Both the position numbers and the translations under genes were made by a program. This document shows positions 6,120-13,802 of a stretch of 64,000 bases of DNA, piece by piece. Source of the stretch: an uncultured Armatimonadota bacterium (GTDB lineage Bacteria; Armatimonadota; Fimbriimonadia; Fimbriimonadales; Fimbriimonadaceae); assembly GCA_903833215.1 (NCBI GenBank), contig CAILEM010000078.1:31995-95994 (forward strand), written 5' to 3'. The number at the start of each line of letters is the position of its first letter. Position 1 is the first letter of the stretch. Below the pieces are notes generated by a model. The model made no database searches. It was not told the origin of the DNA and saw nothing but the letters and a program-made list of their open reading frames with translations.

Positions 6120-7307
6120 ATGAATTTGAAAACATTTGGACCCGTCGACGAGCGGGCGTTGAAGCAGCTTCAGAACTGCACCAAGCAGGCGGAGTTTGCG
6201 GTGCTCTGTGCGGACCACCACCCTGGATACAGCCAGCCGATCGGCGGTGCGGTGGCGTACAAAGACCATATCTCCCCAAGCGGCGTCGGCTACGACATTG
6301 CGTGCGGAAACAAAGCTGTGATGACCGACGCGCACCTTGGCGACATCAACATTTCAAAGGTGATGGACGACATCGCGCGACTCATCGGATTTGGAGTGGG
6401 GCGTCCCAATCCAGAGCCAGTTGACCACGAGGTGTTCGACAAGATCGCGAACGCGGAATTTGCGCCCCAGCGCCAACTGGTGGATATGACACGTGCGCAG
6501 CTCGGAACGGTCGGTTCGGGAAATCACTATGTCGACATCTTCGCGGACGAAAAGGATCGTATCTGGATCGGCGTGCATTTCGGGTCACGTGGATTCGGGC
6601 ACAAAACTGCGTCCGGCTTCCTTGCGTTGGCAAAGGGAAAGAAGTTCGATGAGCGAGCGCCGGAAGGCGAAATGGACTCGCCGCCGGTTCTATTCGAAAC
6701 TAGCTCCGCACTCGGTCAGGACTACATCGCGGCGATGCATCTTGCCGGCGACTACGCATACGCCGGGCGCGACGTGGTGTGCAATAAGGTTTTGGAGATC
6801 TTGGGTGCGAAAGCACTGGATTCGATTCATAACCACCACAACTTCGCTTGGAGGGAAACTCACTTTGGTGAGGATGTTTGGGTTGTCCGAAAGGGCTGCA
6901 CCCCAGCATTTCCTGGGCAGAAGGGCTTCGTCGGGGCGAACATGGGTTCGGTTTCGGTGATCTTGCAGGGTGTCGATTCTGAGGCTTCGAAAGAAGGTCT
7001 GTACTCGACCGTTCACGGTGCGGGCCGAATCATGAGTCGTACCCAGGCGGCGGGAAAGATGAAATGGATTCAGGGAAAGCCAACTCGCGTGTCCACGGGC
7101 TTGATCGACTGGGGGAAGACTCAGTCCGAGCTTCGTAAACTCAAGGTCGAACTTCGCGGCGGTGGTGCCGACGAAGCGCCGGGCGTGTACAAGAAGCTTG
7201 ACGAAGTCTTGGAGTACCACGAAGGAACGATCAAGATTCTCCATCGGCTAAGGCCGTTAGGAGTAGCGATGGCCGGAGTCGAAGTCCACGATCCGTACAA
7301 GGATTGA
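6120..7307 (+). CDS. rtcB: RNA-splicing/repair ligase RtcB
   Basis: RtcB is a GTP- and Mn-dependent ligase that joins 2',3'-cyclic phosphate (or 3'-phosphate) and 5'-OH RNA ends. This protein has 395 residues. Visible motifs are GYDIACGN (Cys metal ligand), GTVGSGNHYVD (His/Asn), GVHFGSRGFGH (His), HNHHNFAW, and VHGAGRIMSR with the His that is guanylated in the family. The open frame extends far upstream through rsr, but that part is a shadow. The ATG at 6120 follows AAGAGG and starts the conserved MNLKTFGPVDE. It is co-oriented with rsr and the Y RNAs, so a common transcript is likely. No archease or RtcA gene is present in the window. Confidence 0.95.
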   Translation: MNLKTFGPVDERALKQLQNCTKQAEFAVLCADHHPGYSQPIGGAVAYKDHISPSGVGYDIACGNKAVMTDAHLGDINISKVMDDIARLIGFGVGRPNPEPVDHEVFDKIANAEFAPQRQLVDMTRAQLGTVGSGNHYVDIFADEKDRIWIGVHFGSRGFGHKTASGFLALAKGKKFDERAPEGEMDSPPVLFETSSALGQDYIAAMHLAGDYAYAGRDVVCNKVLEILGAKALDSIHNHHNFAWRETHFGEDVWVVRKGCTPAFPGQKGFVGANMGSVSVILQGVDSEASKEGLYSTVHGAGRIMSRTQAAGKMKWIQGKPTRVSTGLIDWGKTQSELRKLKVELRGGGADEAPGVYKKLDEVLEYHEGTIKILHRLRPLGVAMAGVEVHDPYKD

Positions 7308-7336
7308 GGTTAGTGGGTATCGCCATTAGGTAAGGG

Positions 7337-7462
7337 AATCGCGCAAAGGGCGCTAAGGAACGCGAAGGAATACTTCTAAAAACCTTGACTGCTGTCCAAG
7401 TCAATGGCTCTTCCGCTAGCGAACCTTGGCGTCCTTGGCGTGATGCTATTTGCCAACGGTAG
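7337..7462 (+). repeat. Inverted-repeat intergenic element (CGC.AAGG type)
   Basis: A left arm with GCGCAAAGGGCGCTAAGGAA (7343-7362) is mirrored by a right arm around 7415-7460. The reverse complement of the right arm reads ...CACGCCAAGGACGCCAAGG.... Such low-complexity (CGC.AAGG)n inverted repeats are common dispersed elements. A related one lies at 10932-11066. There is no gene in this 160-bp gap between rtcB and the convergent rnc gene. The long stem could act as a bidirectional terminator. Confidence 0.5.
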
Positions 7463-7471
7463 GTCGACTCA

Positions 7472-8176
7472 CTACTGCGAGAAGGGTGGCTGGGCCTCGG
7501 CACGGGCTCGCTTGAAGCGCTCGATGACGCCGAGGGCGTCCCGGGCGGCGTCTTGCTCGGCTTCTTTCTTGCTTCGGCCTTGGCCTTCTCCGATCGGCTC
7601 ATTCTCGAAGATGACCTGTACGTGGAATCGCTTCTCGTGGGCGACTCCACTTTCGCGGACGACCCGGTAAGCCGGCGACTGCCGCCAGAACGACTGGGCG
7701 ACTTCTTGCAGCTTCGACTTGTAGTCGTTCGGACTCACGTCGCCACCGCTGATGCGCATCAGGTAAGGGTGAAGCTGCTCCAGCACAAACCAGCGGGCAA
7801 CTTCGAGACCCGATTCCAGATACACACTGCCGATGATCGCTTCAAGGACGTCGGCGAGAATCGACGGGCGATTCCGGCCGCCAGTCGCTTCCTCGCTCGC
7901 GCTGACTTCGATGAATTCATCAAGCCCGAGGCGTTTTGCTACCTCGGCGAGCGGTGCTTCCTGAACGACGCTAGACTTGGCCTTCGAGAGCATGCCCTGG
8001 TCCCAGGTTGGGTGGTGTTCGTACAGATATTGAGCGATGACAAGGCCCAAAACCGAGTCGCCGAAGAACTCCAGGCGTTCGTAGCTATCCGCAACCGGAT
8101 TTGCGGCGGCACTACGATGGCGCATCGCGAGCTTAAAGAGCTCTTCGTTGCGCAGCGGTATCGGCTTGGGGATCAT
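7472..8176 (-). CDS. rnc: Ribonuclease III
   Basis: This 234-residue double-strand-specific endoribonuclease processes rRNA precursors and structured mRNAs. The N-terminal catalytic domain contains the signature ERLEFFGDSVLGLV (catalytic Glu/Asp) and a second acidic patch ADVLEAIIGSVYLE. A C-terminal dsRNA-binding domain (about residues 155-222) runs from DYKSKLQEVAQ to SKKEAEQDAARDAL. Its length is normal. The start ATG overlaps the stop of the upstream aminotransferase gene by 4 nt, so the two are coupled. Because structured Y RNAs are encoded nearby, RNase III is a plausible processing factor, but adjacency is the only evidence. Confidence 0.96.
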   Translation of the reverse strand: MIPKPIPLRNEELFKLAMRHRSAAANPVADSYERLEFFGDSVLGLVIAQYLYEHHPTWDQGMLSKAKSSVVQEAPLAEVAKRLGLDEFIEVSASEEATGGRNRPSILADVLEAIIGSVYLESGLEVARWFVLEQLHPYLMRISGGDVSPNDYKSKLQEVAQSFWRQSPAYRVVRESGVAHEKRFHVQVIFENEPIGEGQGRSKKEAEQDAARDALGVIERFKRARAEAQPPFSQ

Positions 8177-9360
8177 GCAATGCGCTTGAGGGCTTCTGCT
8201 ATGCGCGCGACTCCTTTCTCTATATCTGCTCGGCTAGTGGCGTAACTCAGCCGAATGTGTCCGTAACCTTCAAACACAGAACCCGGAACTGTAGCAACCT
8301 TCGCTTCTTCAAGTAAGTACGAAGCAAGGTCCACATCTGTAGTGAGCTGTTTGCCAAGATAGGCAGAAATATCGGGGAATGCGTAAAAAGCACCCTTTGG
8401 CTTTGGCATCTTCACGCCTGGAATGGCGGTGAGTAGTCCGTGGATGAGATCTCGTCTCGCCTCAAATTCCGCTCGCATCGCTTCAATTGAGCTAGGTGGC
8501 AACGCCAGAGCGGCGACGGCTCCCTTCTGAACGAATGAAGTCGGGTTGCTGGTGACCTGATCCTGGAAGTTGCTCATCGCCTTGGCCACTGCAAGTGGTG
8601 CTGCGGCATATCCGATTCGCCAACCCGTCATGGAGTAACTCTTCGAGCAGCCGTTGATGGTGATGGTTCGGTCAAATACTTCGCTGCCCAGACCACCGAT
8701 CGACAGGTGCTTCTCACCGTCGTAGAGCAGGTGCTCGTAAATCTCGTCAGCGATAACCCAGAGGTCAAAGCGAATAGCGAGGGCAGCGATCGCCTTGAAC
8801 GTTTCGCGGGGCAGGACGGCACCCGATGGGTTGCTTGGGCTGTTGACGACGATTGCTTTCGTCTTGTCGGAGATCGCTTCTCGTAGCTTATCGGCTTCCG
8901 GAACAAAGCCAGACTCAGACGTCGTGTGAACGATAACAGGAACACCACCAGCAAGTCGAACCTGGTCGGCGTACGTCATCCAATAGGGAGCAATGAGGAT
9001 GACCTCGTCGCCGGGGTTGATCAGCACCTGCATCGCGTTGTACAGCGAGTGCTTGGCGCCGCAGCTGACGATAACCTGCTCAGGCGAATACTTGAGGCCG
9101 TTCTCTCGCTCGAACTTCTCGGCAACTGCCTTCCGGAGTTCGGGAATACCGGCACTGGGGGTGTATTTGGTAAAGCCCTTATTGATCGCGTCGATCGCGG
9201 CGGCGCAAATCGGTTCTGGTGTGTTGAAATCCGGTTCGCCCGCGCCAAAAGACACGACATCAATCCCCTCAGCCTGCATCGCTTTCGCTTTGCTGGTAAT
9301 GGCGAGAGTAGGAGAGGGCTTAAGGAGCCCCGCGCGTGCGGAAAGGCTTAAGGTAGACAC
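8173..9360 (-). CDS. Class I aminotransferase (aspartate aminotransferase-like)
   Basis: This 395-residue PLP enzyme of the AAT-I family is cytoplasmic and probably transaminates aspartate with 2-oxoglutarate. Visible motifs are ISFGAGEPDF-like VVSFGAGEPDFNTP near the N-terminus, NSPSNPSGAVL, VIADEIYEHL and the PLP-lysine loop NGCSKSYSMTGWRIGY. A late SYATS and an arginine-bearing HIRLSYA segment are also present. It starts at a GTG (9360). A -10 box TATACT on the minus strand (9368-9373) ends 7 nt before the GTG, with no Shine-Dalgarno, so translation is likely leaderless. It heads a two-gene operon with rnc. Related class I enzymes (e.g. LL-DAP or prephenate aminotransferases) cannot be excluded. 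Confidence 0.92.
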   Translation of the reverse strand: MSTLSLSARAGLLKPSPTLAITSKAKAMQAEGIDVVSFGAGEPDFNTPEPICAAAIDAINKGFTKYTPSAGIPELRKAVAEKFERENGLKYSPEQVIVSCGAKHSLYNAMQVLINPGDEVILIAPYWMTYADQVRLAGGVPVIVHTTSESGFVPEADKLREAISDKTKAIVVNSPSNPSGAVLPRETFKAIAALAIRFDLWVIADEIYEHLLYDGEKHLSIGGLGSEVFDRTITINGCSKSYSMTGWRIGYAAAPLAVAKAMSNFQDQVTSNPTSFVQKGAVAALALPPSSIEAMRAEFEARRDLIHGLLTAIPGVKMPKPKGAFYAFPDISAYLGKQLTTDVDLASYLLEEAKVATVPGSVFEGYGHIRLSYATSRADIEKGVARIAEALKRIA

Positions 9361-9367
9361 CGCTGGG

Positions 9368-9373
9368 AGTATA
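9368..9373 (-). promoter_or_regulatory. -10 box of leaderless aminotransferase gene
   Basis: TATACT on the minus strand is separated from the GTG start at 9360 by 7 nt. No clear -35 hexamer is seen. It lies back to back with the cobalamin riboswitch leader on the plus strand. Confidence 0.55.
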
Positions 9374-9399
9374 CCGGCGAGGGCAGTGATACCCAGTCT

Positions 9400-9535
9400 T
9401 TAGGGTTGCCGGGTATTCTGGCGGCACTTGCGAGGAGCAGGGGAAGTCCGGTGAGATTCCGGCGCTGTGCCGCAGCGGTGTTGGCTTGATAAAAGCCTGA
9501 GCCCGAATGCCTGCCTTGCGTATGTCAATGCAATA
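9400..9535 (+). promoter_or_regulatory. Cobalamin riboswitch
   Basis: The conserved B12-sensing core is present: GGGAAGTCCGGTGAGATTCC then GGCGCTGTGCCGCAGCGGTG (about 9441-9480). Downstream comes AAAGCCTGAGCCCGAATGCCTGCC (about 9491-9515), split here at AAAGCC / TGAGCCCGAATGCC. It sits on the plus strand directly before the BtuC-type permease. The P1 boundaries are approximate. No long T-tract terminator is evident, so control is probably translational or through a weaker structure overlapping the start. Confidence 0.88.
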
Positions 9536-9562
9536 CCGCGGTGCACGGTATTTCGGACCAAA

Positions 9563-10609
9563 ATGCAGTCCCGACCTCAAACGACGAATCAACCGAAATC
9601 TCCCCCGTTCCGGATTCTCTGGGGCCTGTTTGGATTTGTCATCGCGTCGCTCCTCGTCCACCTCAACATTGGAAGCCACGAGTGGTATTCGCCGCTTGCG
9701 GTCGCCCGAGAGTTGTTGCGCGGACATGCGACTGATTCCGATCATCCGTTCAACAACATCATTTGGGCGATTCGTTTGCCCCGCGTGCTTGAGTGCGTAT
9801 GTGTCGGTGGAATTCTTGGGGCGGTGGGATCTGCGTTTCAAGCCCAACTCCGAAATCCCTTAGCCGAACCTTACGTGGTCGGTGTTTCATCTGGAGCAGC
9901 GGTTGGTAGTGCTATCGCGATGGTGTGTGGCTTCGACGCTTGGTTCGGTGGTTTGGGTGCGGCCGGTTGTGGATTCGTTTCGGGGATGTTGGCGTTGGCG
10001 CTTGTCTACGGTTTGGCAAAGCGTCGGGGCGGAGTCGATGTCTCGACCCTGTTGCTGGCAGGCGTTATCGTGGGTGCCCTGCTTTCCTCAGTCTTGTCGT
10101 TGACGATTTTGCTTTCAGGACAAGATTCGAACCGTGTGCTTGAGGCTTTGCTGGGGTCCATGTCGACCGCTTCGTTTGAGAAGGATGCGATTCTGTTTGG
10201 AGCATTGATTGCTGGCTCCATCATCCTCGTGCGCCAAACGCGACTGCTCAACGCATTTGCGATGGGTGAAGAGTCCGCGGCAAGAATGGGGGTCGATGTC
10301 GGGCGCCTCCGTGCCGTAGTGCTGATTACGGGAACCGCAATGACGGCGGCAGCGGTTGGCGCAGTCGGAATCGTAGGGTTTCTCGGGCTGGTAGCTCCCC
10401 ACATTGCCCGTCGATTGTTGGGTGTCGATTGGCGCTACTCGCTGATCGGCTCGGGCCTTATCGGGTCTGCTTTGCTCGTCCTGGCTGACCTCATCGCGCA
10501 ACGCATCGGCAGCGTGTTCCATATGGCGGTCACCGAAGTTCCAGTTGGAATCGTGACTGCCGTGATCGGAGCCCCCTCATTACTCATATTAATTAGGAAA
10601 AAAGGCTAA
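9563..10609 (+). CDS. btuC: FecCD/BtuC-type ABC permease (probable cobalamin importer)
   Basis: This 348-residue polytopic inner-membrane permease of the iron-siderophore/B12 family is the translocation channel of a type II importer. Landmarks are a first transmembrane segment LWGLFGFVIASLLVHL, then RLPRVLECVCVGGILGAVGSAFQAQLRNPLAEPYVVGVSSGAAVG, GAVGIVGFLGLVAPHIARRLLG (the coupling-helix region, typical of the family) and the end PSLLILIRKKG. The ATG at 9563 was chosen. An in-frame extension back to 9467 would overlap the riboswitch. The riboswitch identifies the likely substrate as cobalamin or a cobinamide. No ATPase (BtuD) or binding protein (BtuF) gene follows, so partners must be elsewhere. 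Confidence 0.9.
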   Translation: MQSRPQTTNQPKSPPFRILWGLFGFVIASLLVHLNIGSHEWYSPLAVARELLRGHATDSDHPFNNIIWAIRLPRVLECVCVGGILGAVGSAFQAQLRNPLAEPYVVGVSSGAAVGSAIAMVCGFDAWFGGLGAAGCGFVSGMLALALVYGLAKRRGGVDVSTLLLAGVIVGALLSSVLSLTILLSGQDSNRVLEALLGSMSTASFEKDAILFGALIAGSIILVRQTRLLNAFAMGEESAARMGVDVGRLRAVVLITGTAMTAAAVGAVGIVGFLGLVAPHIARRLLGVDWRYSLIGSGLIGSALLVLADLIAQRIGSVFHMAVTEVPVGIVTAVIGAPSLLILIRKKG

Positions 10610-10627
10610 TCAGGGCTAAGCTGACCT

Positions 10628-10924
10628 ATGAGTAAAAACGAAAATCGATTACTGACGGATACGGAACTGTCCGATGGCTTGGTAGAACTGGATGGCTGGG
10701 GCATCGAAGACGGCAAACTCGCCAAGCGGTTCACCTTCAAGACCTATAAAGACGGCCTGGTATTCGCCGTCGCAGTTGGGTATGTTGCCGATAATCTTGA
10801 CCACCACCCCGACATGGAAATTGGCTACGCGAAGGTTCGGGTCGCTGTCGACACGCACACGGTCGGAGGGCTATCGCCTCTCGATCTTGAACTCGCCCGG
10901 CGCGTCGACTCGCTTTTGTCGTAA
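10628..10924 (+). CDS. Pterin-4a-carbinolamine dehydratase
   Basis: This 98-residue enzyme dehydrates 4a-hydroxytetrahydrobiopterin and recycles pterin cofactor for aromatic amino-acid hydroxylases. The family signature is intact: W..........F.FK.Y..GL.FA..V...AD...HHPD...Y..V...V.TH..GGL...D. The HHP and the later TH pairs are the catalytic histidines. It lies 18 nt behind the btuC-type gene on the same strand and may share its transcript. No hydroxylase gene is visible in the window. A moonlighting DCoH-like role is possible but not indicated. Confidence 0.92.
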   Translation: MSKNENRLLTDTELSDGLVELDGWGIEDGKLAKRFTFKTYKDGLVFAVAVGYVADNLDHHPDMEIGYAKVRVAVDTHTVGGLSPLDLELARRVDSLLS

Positions 10925-10931
10925 CACGGGA

Positions 10932-11066
10932 AATAGCATCGCGCAGAGGACGCGAAGGGGCGCAAAGGGGGAAGAATGGTCTTGTCGATGGGAGCGCAAT
11001 CACCCACCATGCTAACGTCCTCCGTACTCCTTTGCGATACTTCGCGTCCTCCTCTGCGTGATGACT
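10932..11066 (+). repeat. Inverted-repeat intergenic element (CGCAGAGGACGCGAAGG type)
   Basis: The left arm GCGCAGAGGACGCGAAGGGG (about 10940-10959) and its mirror at about 11028-11062 form a long imperfect hairpin. The reverse complement of the right arm reads ACGCAGAGGAGGACGCGAAG. It lies between convergent genes (pterin dehydratase and the M42 peptidase), where it may act as a bidirectional terminator. It belongs to the same repeat style as 7337-7462. Open frames through it are not genes. Confidence 0.5.
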
Positions 11067-11095
11067 TAGCTCGAATCAACGCAGAGGATCGAACC

Positions 11096-12142
11096 CTATT
11101 CTTCGACCAAATACTCGGCCACGAGCTGAGCGGTATCGGTCAGAGCGTCTTTGTGGGTTCGCTCGTAGCCGTGACTGGTGTCGACGCCTGGACCGATGAG
11201 AGCGACTTGGGCCTGACCGCCTGATCGCCAGTAGGCGCTTCCGTCGCTGCCGTAGTACGGATAGATGTCGGGGTGAAGGTCGATACCTCGCATATCGGCG
11301 AGGGTACGAATTCGATCGCTGAGATCCTTGCTGTAAGGTCCGCTACTGTCTTTCAGACAGATTGAGCAGTGCAGTTCGTCGCCCTGGAGTCCTTCACCGA
11401 TACATGCCATGTCGAGCACGAGGAGTTCATGCAGGTCGGCAGGAATGGAGTCCATTCCGCCATGGCCGACTTCTTCGAAGTTACTAATGAGCAGAGTCGT
11501 TCGCTGCGCTGGAGTCGCGCCTGCTTCAACCATGCCCTTCACTGCGGCGAGAAGACAGGCAACGCATGCCTTGTCGTCAAGAAACCGGGATCGGATGTAG
11601 CCGGATTCGTTTACTTCGACCCGTGGGTCGAAATAGACGAAGTCGCCGACTTCAATGCCGAGGAGTCGGGTCTCTTCCGCTCGCTCGGTTCGCTCGTCGA
11701 GTCGAACTTCCAGGGTGTCCGCATTGCGTGGAGTGGTGGACGCATCCTTGTTAACGTGGGCGGCACCGTTCACCAGCACTAGAGAGCCCCGCACTAACCG
11801 TCCCGATCGTGTGGCGATCGAAAGCCCCTCGCTCTCGACCGTCGGCCACATCAGGCCGTTGAGAGCAGCGAGTTTCAAGCGGCCGTTGGGTTTGATCTCT
11901 CGCACCATCGCCCCGAGGGTATCAACGTGGGCCGTGATCGCACGGGGCTTTGTCGAACGGTGACCATCGAGGTGGGCAAGCAGGGCACCCTTGACCGTTC
12001 GATCGGTGTGAATCCCCATTGCTTCTAACTCACCTTGTACAAAGCTGATGGCGTAGTCGGTGTCGCCGGTTGGGCTGGGTGTGTTCAGCAGGTCGACAAG
12101 GGTCTGAACTAGATAATCGGTTGAGATCTCGAATCGAGCCAT
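11096..12142 (-). CDS. M42-family metallo-aminopeptidase (glutamyl aminopeptidase/deblocking type)
   Basis: This 348-residue cytoplasmic M42 peptidase is a dinuclear-metal enzyme that usually forms a dodecameric TET assembly and trims peptides. Metal and catalytic positions can be placed: His-Asp in ITAHVDTLGAM, Asp in FLDDKACVACLLAA, the Glu pair in SNFEEVGHGG, Asp in LVLDMACIGEG, and His in DTSHGYERTH. The overall layout resembles the M42 protein found in osmoprotectant (N-acetylglutaminylglutamine amide) loci, but no such biosynthesis genes are nearby. It is a single gene with an ATG start at 12142, divergent from the DinB-like gene, so the 48-bp gap must hold both promoters. Confidence 0.88.
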   Translation of the reverse strand: MARFEISTDYLVQTLVDLLNTPSPTGDTDYAISFVQGELEAMGIHTDRTVKGALLAHLDGHRSTKPRAITAHVDTLGAMVREIKPNGRLKLAALNGLMWPTVESEGLSIATRSGRLVRGSLVLVNGAAHVNKDASTTPRNADTLEVRLDERTERAEETRLLGIEVGDFVYFDPRVEVNESGYIRSRFLDDKACVACLLAAVKGMVEAGATPAQRTTLLISNFEEVGHGGMDSIPADLHELLVLDMACIGEGLQGDELHCSICLKDSSGPYSKDLSDRIRTLADMRGIDLHPDIYPYYGSDGSAYWRSGGQAQVALIGPGVDTSHGYERTHKDALTDTAQLVAEYLVEE

Positions 12143-12190
12143 GGGTGTTCTCCGCGCGTTAGCTGCGAAGGTTTACCCCGAAAACGGGCT

Positions 12191-12679
12191 GTGAAGATGG
12201 TTGCTGTCCATAATTTGGAAATGGCCAACAACGCTTATCTTCTTTCTAGCCTTCGAAAGGGTCCAAACATCGTGCGTTGGATCGTCGCCCACGCTCCAGA
12301 ATCGGTCTACGATACCAAAACCAATCCGGATCGATTCAGTTTTCGAGAGGCGGTTGCCCACCTTGCTGACTGGGAACCAATACTTCAAGATCGTGCAAAC
12401 CTGATCAAGGATCATCCTGGAAGCACGTTGGTTGCCTACGATGAAGGGCAGCGCGCTATCGACCAAAACTATGCCGATATTGATCCCAAAGAAGCGGTTG
12501 AACGCTGGGCCAAAGCCCGTGAAGAGTCCGTTCAATTCTTCGAAAAGGATGCTCCCGGTCATTGGTACTCGGTGGCGCGTCACCAAGAGCGAGGAGACAT
12601 CAGCCTTTACGATCTCGCCACTATGGAGATCGCCCACGACACCTATCACATCGAGCACCTGCTCGAGTTCCTACCCTAA
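12191..12679 (+). CDS. DinB/YfiT-like four-helix protein
   Basis: This 162-residue protein has the DinB-superfamily layout: a four-helix bundle with three histidines that bind a metal. The pattern seen is AVAHLADWE (first His) and HDTYHIEHL near the C-terminus (second and third). Proteins of this fold include thiol-dependent transferases (mycothiol or bacillithiol users) and many of unknown function. The ATG at 12191 is taken. An ATG at 12197 or one at 12221 would also work and no Shine-Dalgarno decides between them. It lies alone, between a divergent peptidase gene and a repeat region. Confidence 0.75.
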   Translation: MKMVAVHNLEMANNAYLLSSLRKGPNIVRWIVAHAPESVYDTKTNPDRFSFREAVAHLADWEPILQDRANLIKDHPGSTLVAYDEGQRAIDQNYADIDPKEAVERWAKAREESVQFFEKDAPGHWYSVARHQERGDISLYDLATMEIAHDTYHIEHLLEFLP

Positions 12680-12688
12680 GCGCCCCTT

Positions 12689-12995
12689 GATGCCTCCAGC
12701 CGGAACGAAGTGGAGCCTGGAGGCTCTACCAACCACCGGCTTTGGCCGAAATCCGCTGAGTCACCACCCGCAATGATGCCTCCAGCCGCAGCTGAAAGCG
12801 GAGCCTGGAGGCTAATCATAGAGTGTGCGGCAGGTTAACCACCGTTGGCACATCAAAGCCGGTCGATTGACGTCTGTTTGTTCGACTTTGGGCTTCCGGC
12901 GGAGCCACTAGACTAGGATATTCCCGAGCGGCATCTTCCCGAGTGAGCGGTTTTTAGCCTCCACGCTCCGCGTTCGCTTCGGGTGGAGGCATCAT
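12689..12995 (+). repeat. Three copies of a GCCTCCAG hairpin repeat
   Basis: Three related hairpins occur in this 370-bp gene-free stretch. One is at 12689-12725 (GCCTCCAG...CTGGAGGC) and one at 12775-12814 (same arms). The third, at 12955-12995, is in inverted orientation (GCCTCCAC...GTGGAGGC). Each carries GATGCCTCC at one end and an internal CCG...GCGGAG-type core. They look like REP-type palindromes; copies b and c might pair as an inverted couple. No gene is visible between 12680 and 13046. Confidence 0.6.
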
Positions 12996-13046
12996 CGAGG
13001 GAGGTATTCCTCTTTTATTAGACGGAGAATGCCATCTTCCGTTTGG

Positions 13047-13730
13047 CTAGAAACCGCCGGGGAAGAAGGTCATGAAGGTCATTTTGTTGTCTGGCCAGAA
13101 ATTCTCTTCTCTCACGAACGCGCCTTTTTCGCCAATCTGCCAGCCGAGGTTGGGACGTAGTTCCGGAAGGCGGAACACGCTCTTTTCGGTGTATTTGTAG
13201 GCGATGTTCATCTGGCCGACCGCTTTATCGCCATCGAACAGGTAGCCAGCAATGCGCTGCTTCTGCTCGTATCCGCTCTTACCGAAAGGCACCTCATAGC
13301 TGATGCGAAGGGCATAGGTTGCTCCTGGATTCAGGGCCACCTTGGTGCTGAGGTCGCTTGCGTATTTGTAAACCTTGCCTGTGATCTCGGTATAGCCGTG
13401 GTCGGAGGCAGGATTAAGCTTGATCGGGCGCTTCTCCCAAGTCGCTGAGATGTCAAATCCAGGCTGCCCCGAATTCGCATCACCAAATCGTCGTCGTGGA
13501 ACGATCAAGGTTGCCTTGACGATGGCCTTGGTCATGTTCTTGAACACAGTGGTCGTAGAAACGTCGACATATCCATCTTTCACGCCGCCAATATCCACGG
13601 TAACCGTGTGATATTGGATATCGACTTTCTCGGCCGTCCGAAGTTGCGGCAGGCCTGAGTAATCAAAGCTTACGTTGTCCGGGAGCTTCTGCCCGACAAG
13701 CGTCAAAAGTGCGATTGCGGTTGTAATCAT
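13047..13730 (-). CDS. Exported hypothetical protein
   Basis: This 227-residue protein has a short N-terminal hydrophobic stretch (ITTAIALLTLVGQ) consistent with a signal peptide. A beta-rich body follows, with many alternating strands (VDIQYHTVTVDIG, GYVDVSTTTVFKN, IVKATLIVPRRRFGD) and a C-terminal FWPDNKMTFMTFFPGGF. It probably acts in the periplasm or at the surface. I do not recognise the family with confidence; it resembles DUF4424-like exported proteins in general feel only. It lies 72 nt after the dioxygenase gene on the same strand and may be the last gene of that operon. Confidence 0.65.
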   Translation of the reverse strand: MITTAIALLTLVGQKLPDNVSFDYSGLPQLRTAEKVDIQYHTVTVDIGGVKDGYVDVSTTTVFKNMTKAIVKATLIVPRRRFGDANSGQPGFDISATWEKRPIKLNPASDHGYTEITGKVYKYASDLSTKVALNPGATYALRISYEVPFGKSGYEQKQRIAGYLFDGDKAVGQMNIAYKYTEKSVFRLPELRPNLGWQIGEKGAFVREENFWPDNKMTFMTFFPGGF

Positions 13731-13802
13731 GGTTTTAGTTAAGGCTAACGCGCTCGTTTTGTTCCCATATTCAGACGAATCGTCTCCAAGATAGTTTGGG
13801 AA

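Noticed and set aside
7553..8245. 230-codon frame antisense to rnc
   Set aside because: Shadow of RNase III, which carries clear catalytic and dsRBD motifs on the other strand.
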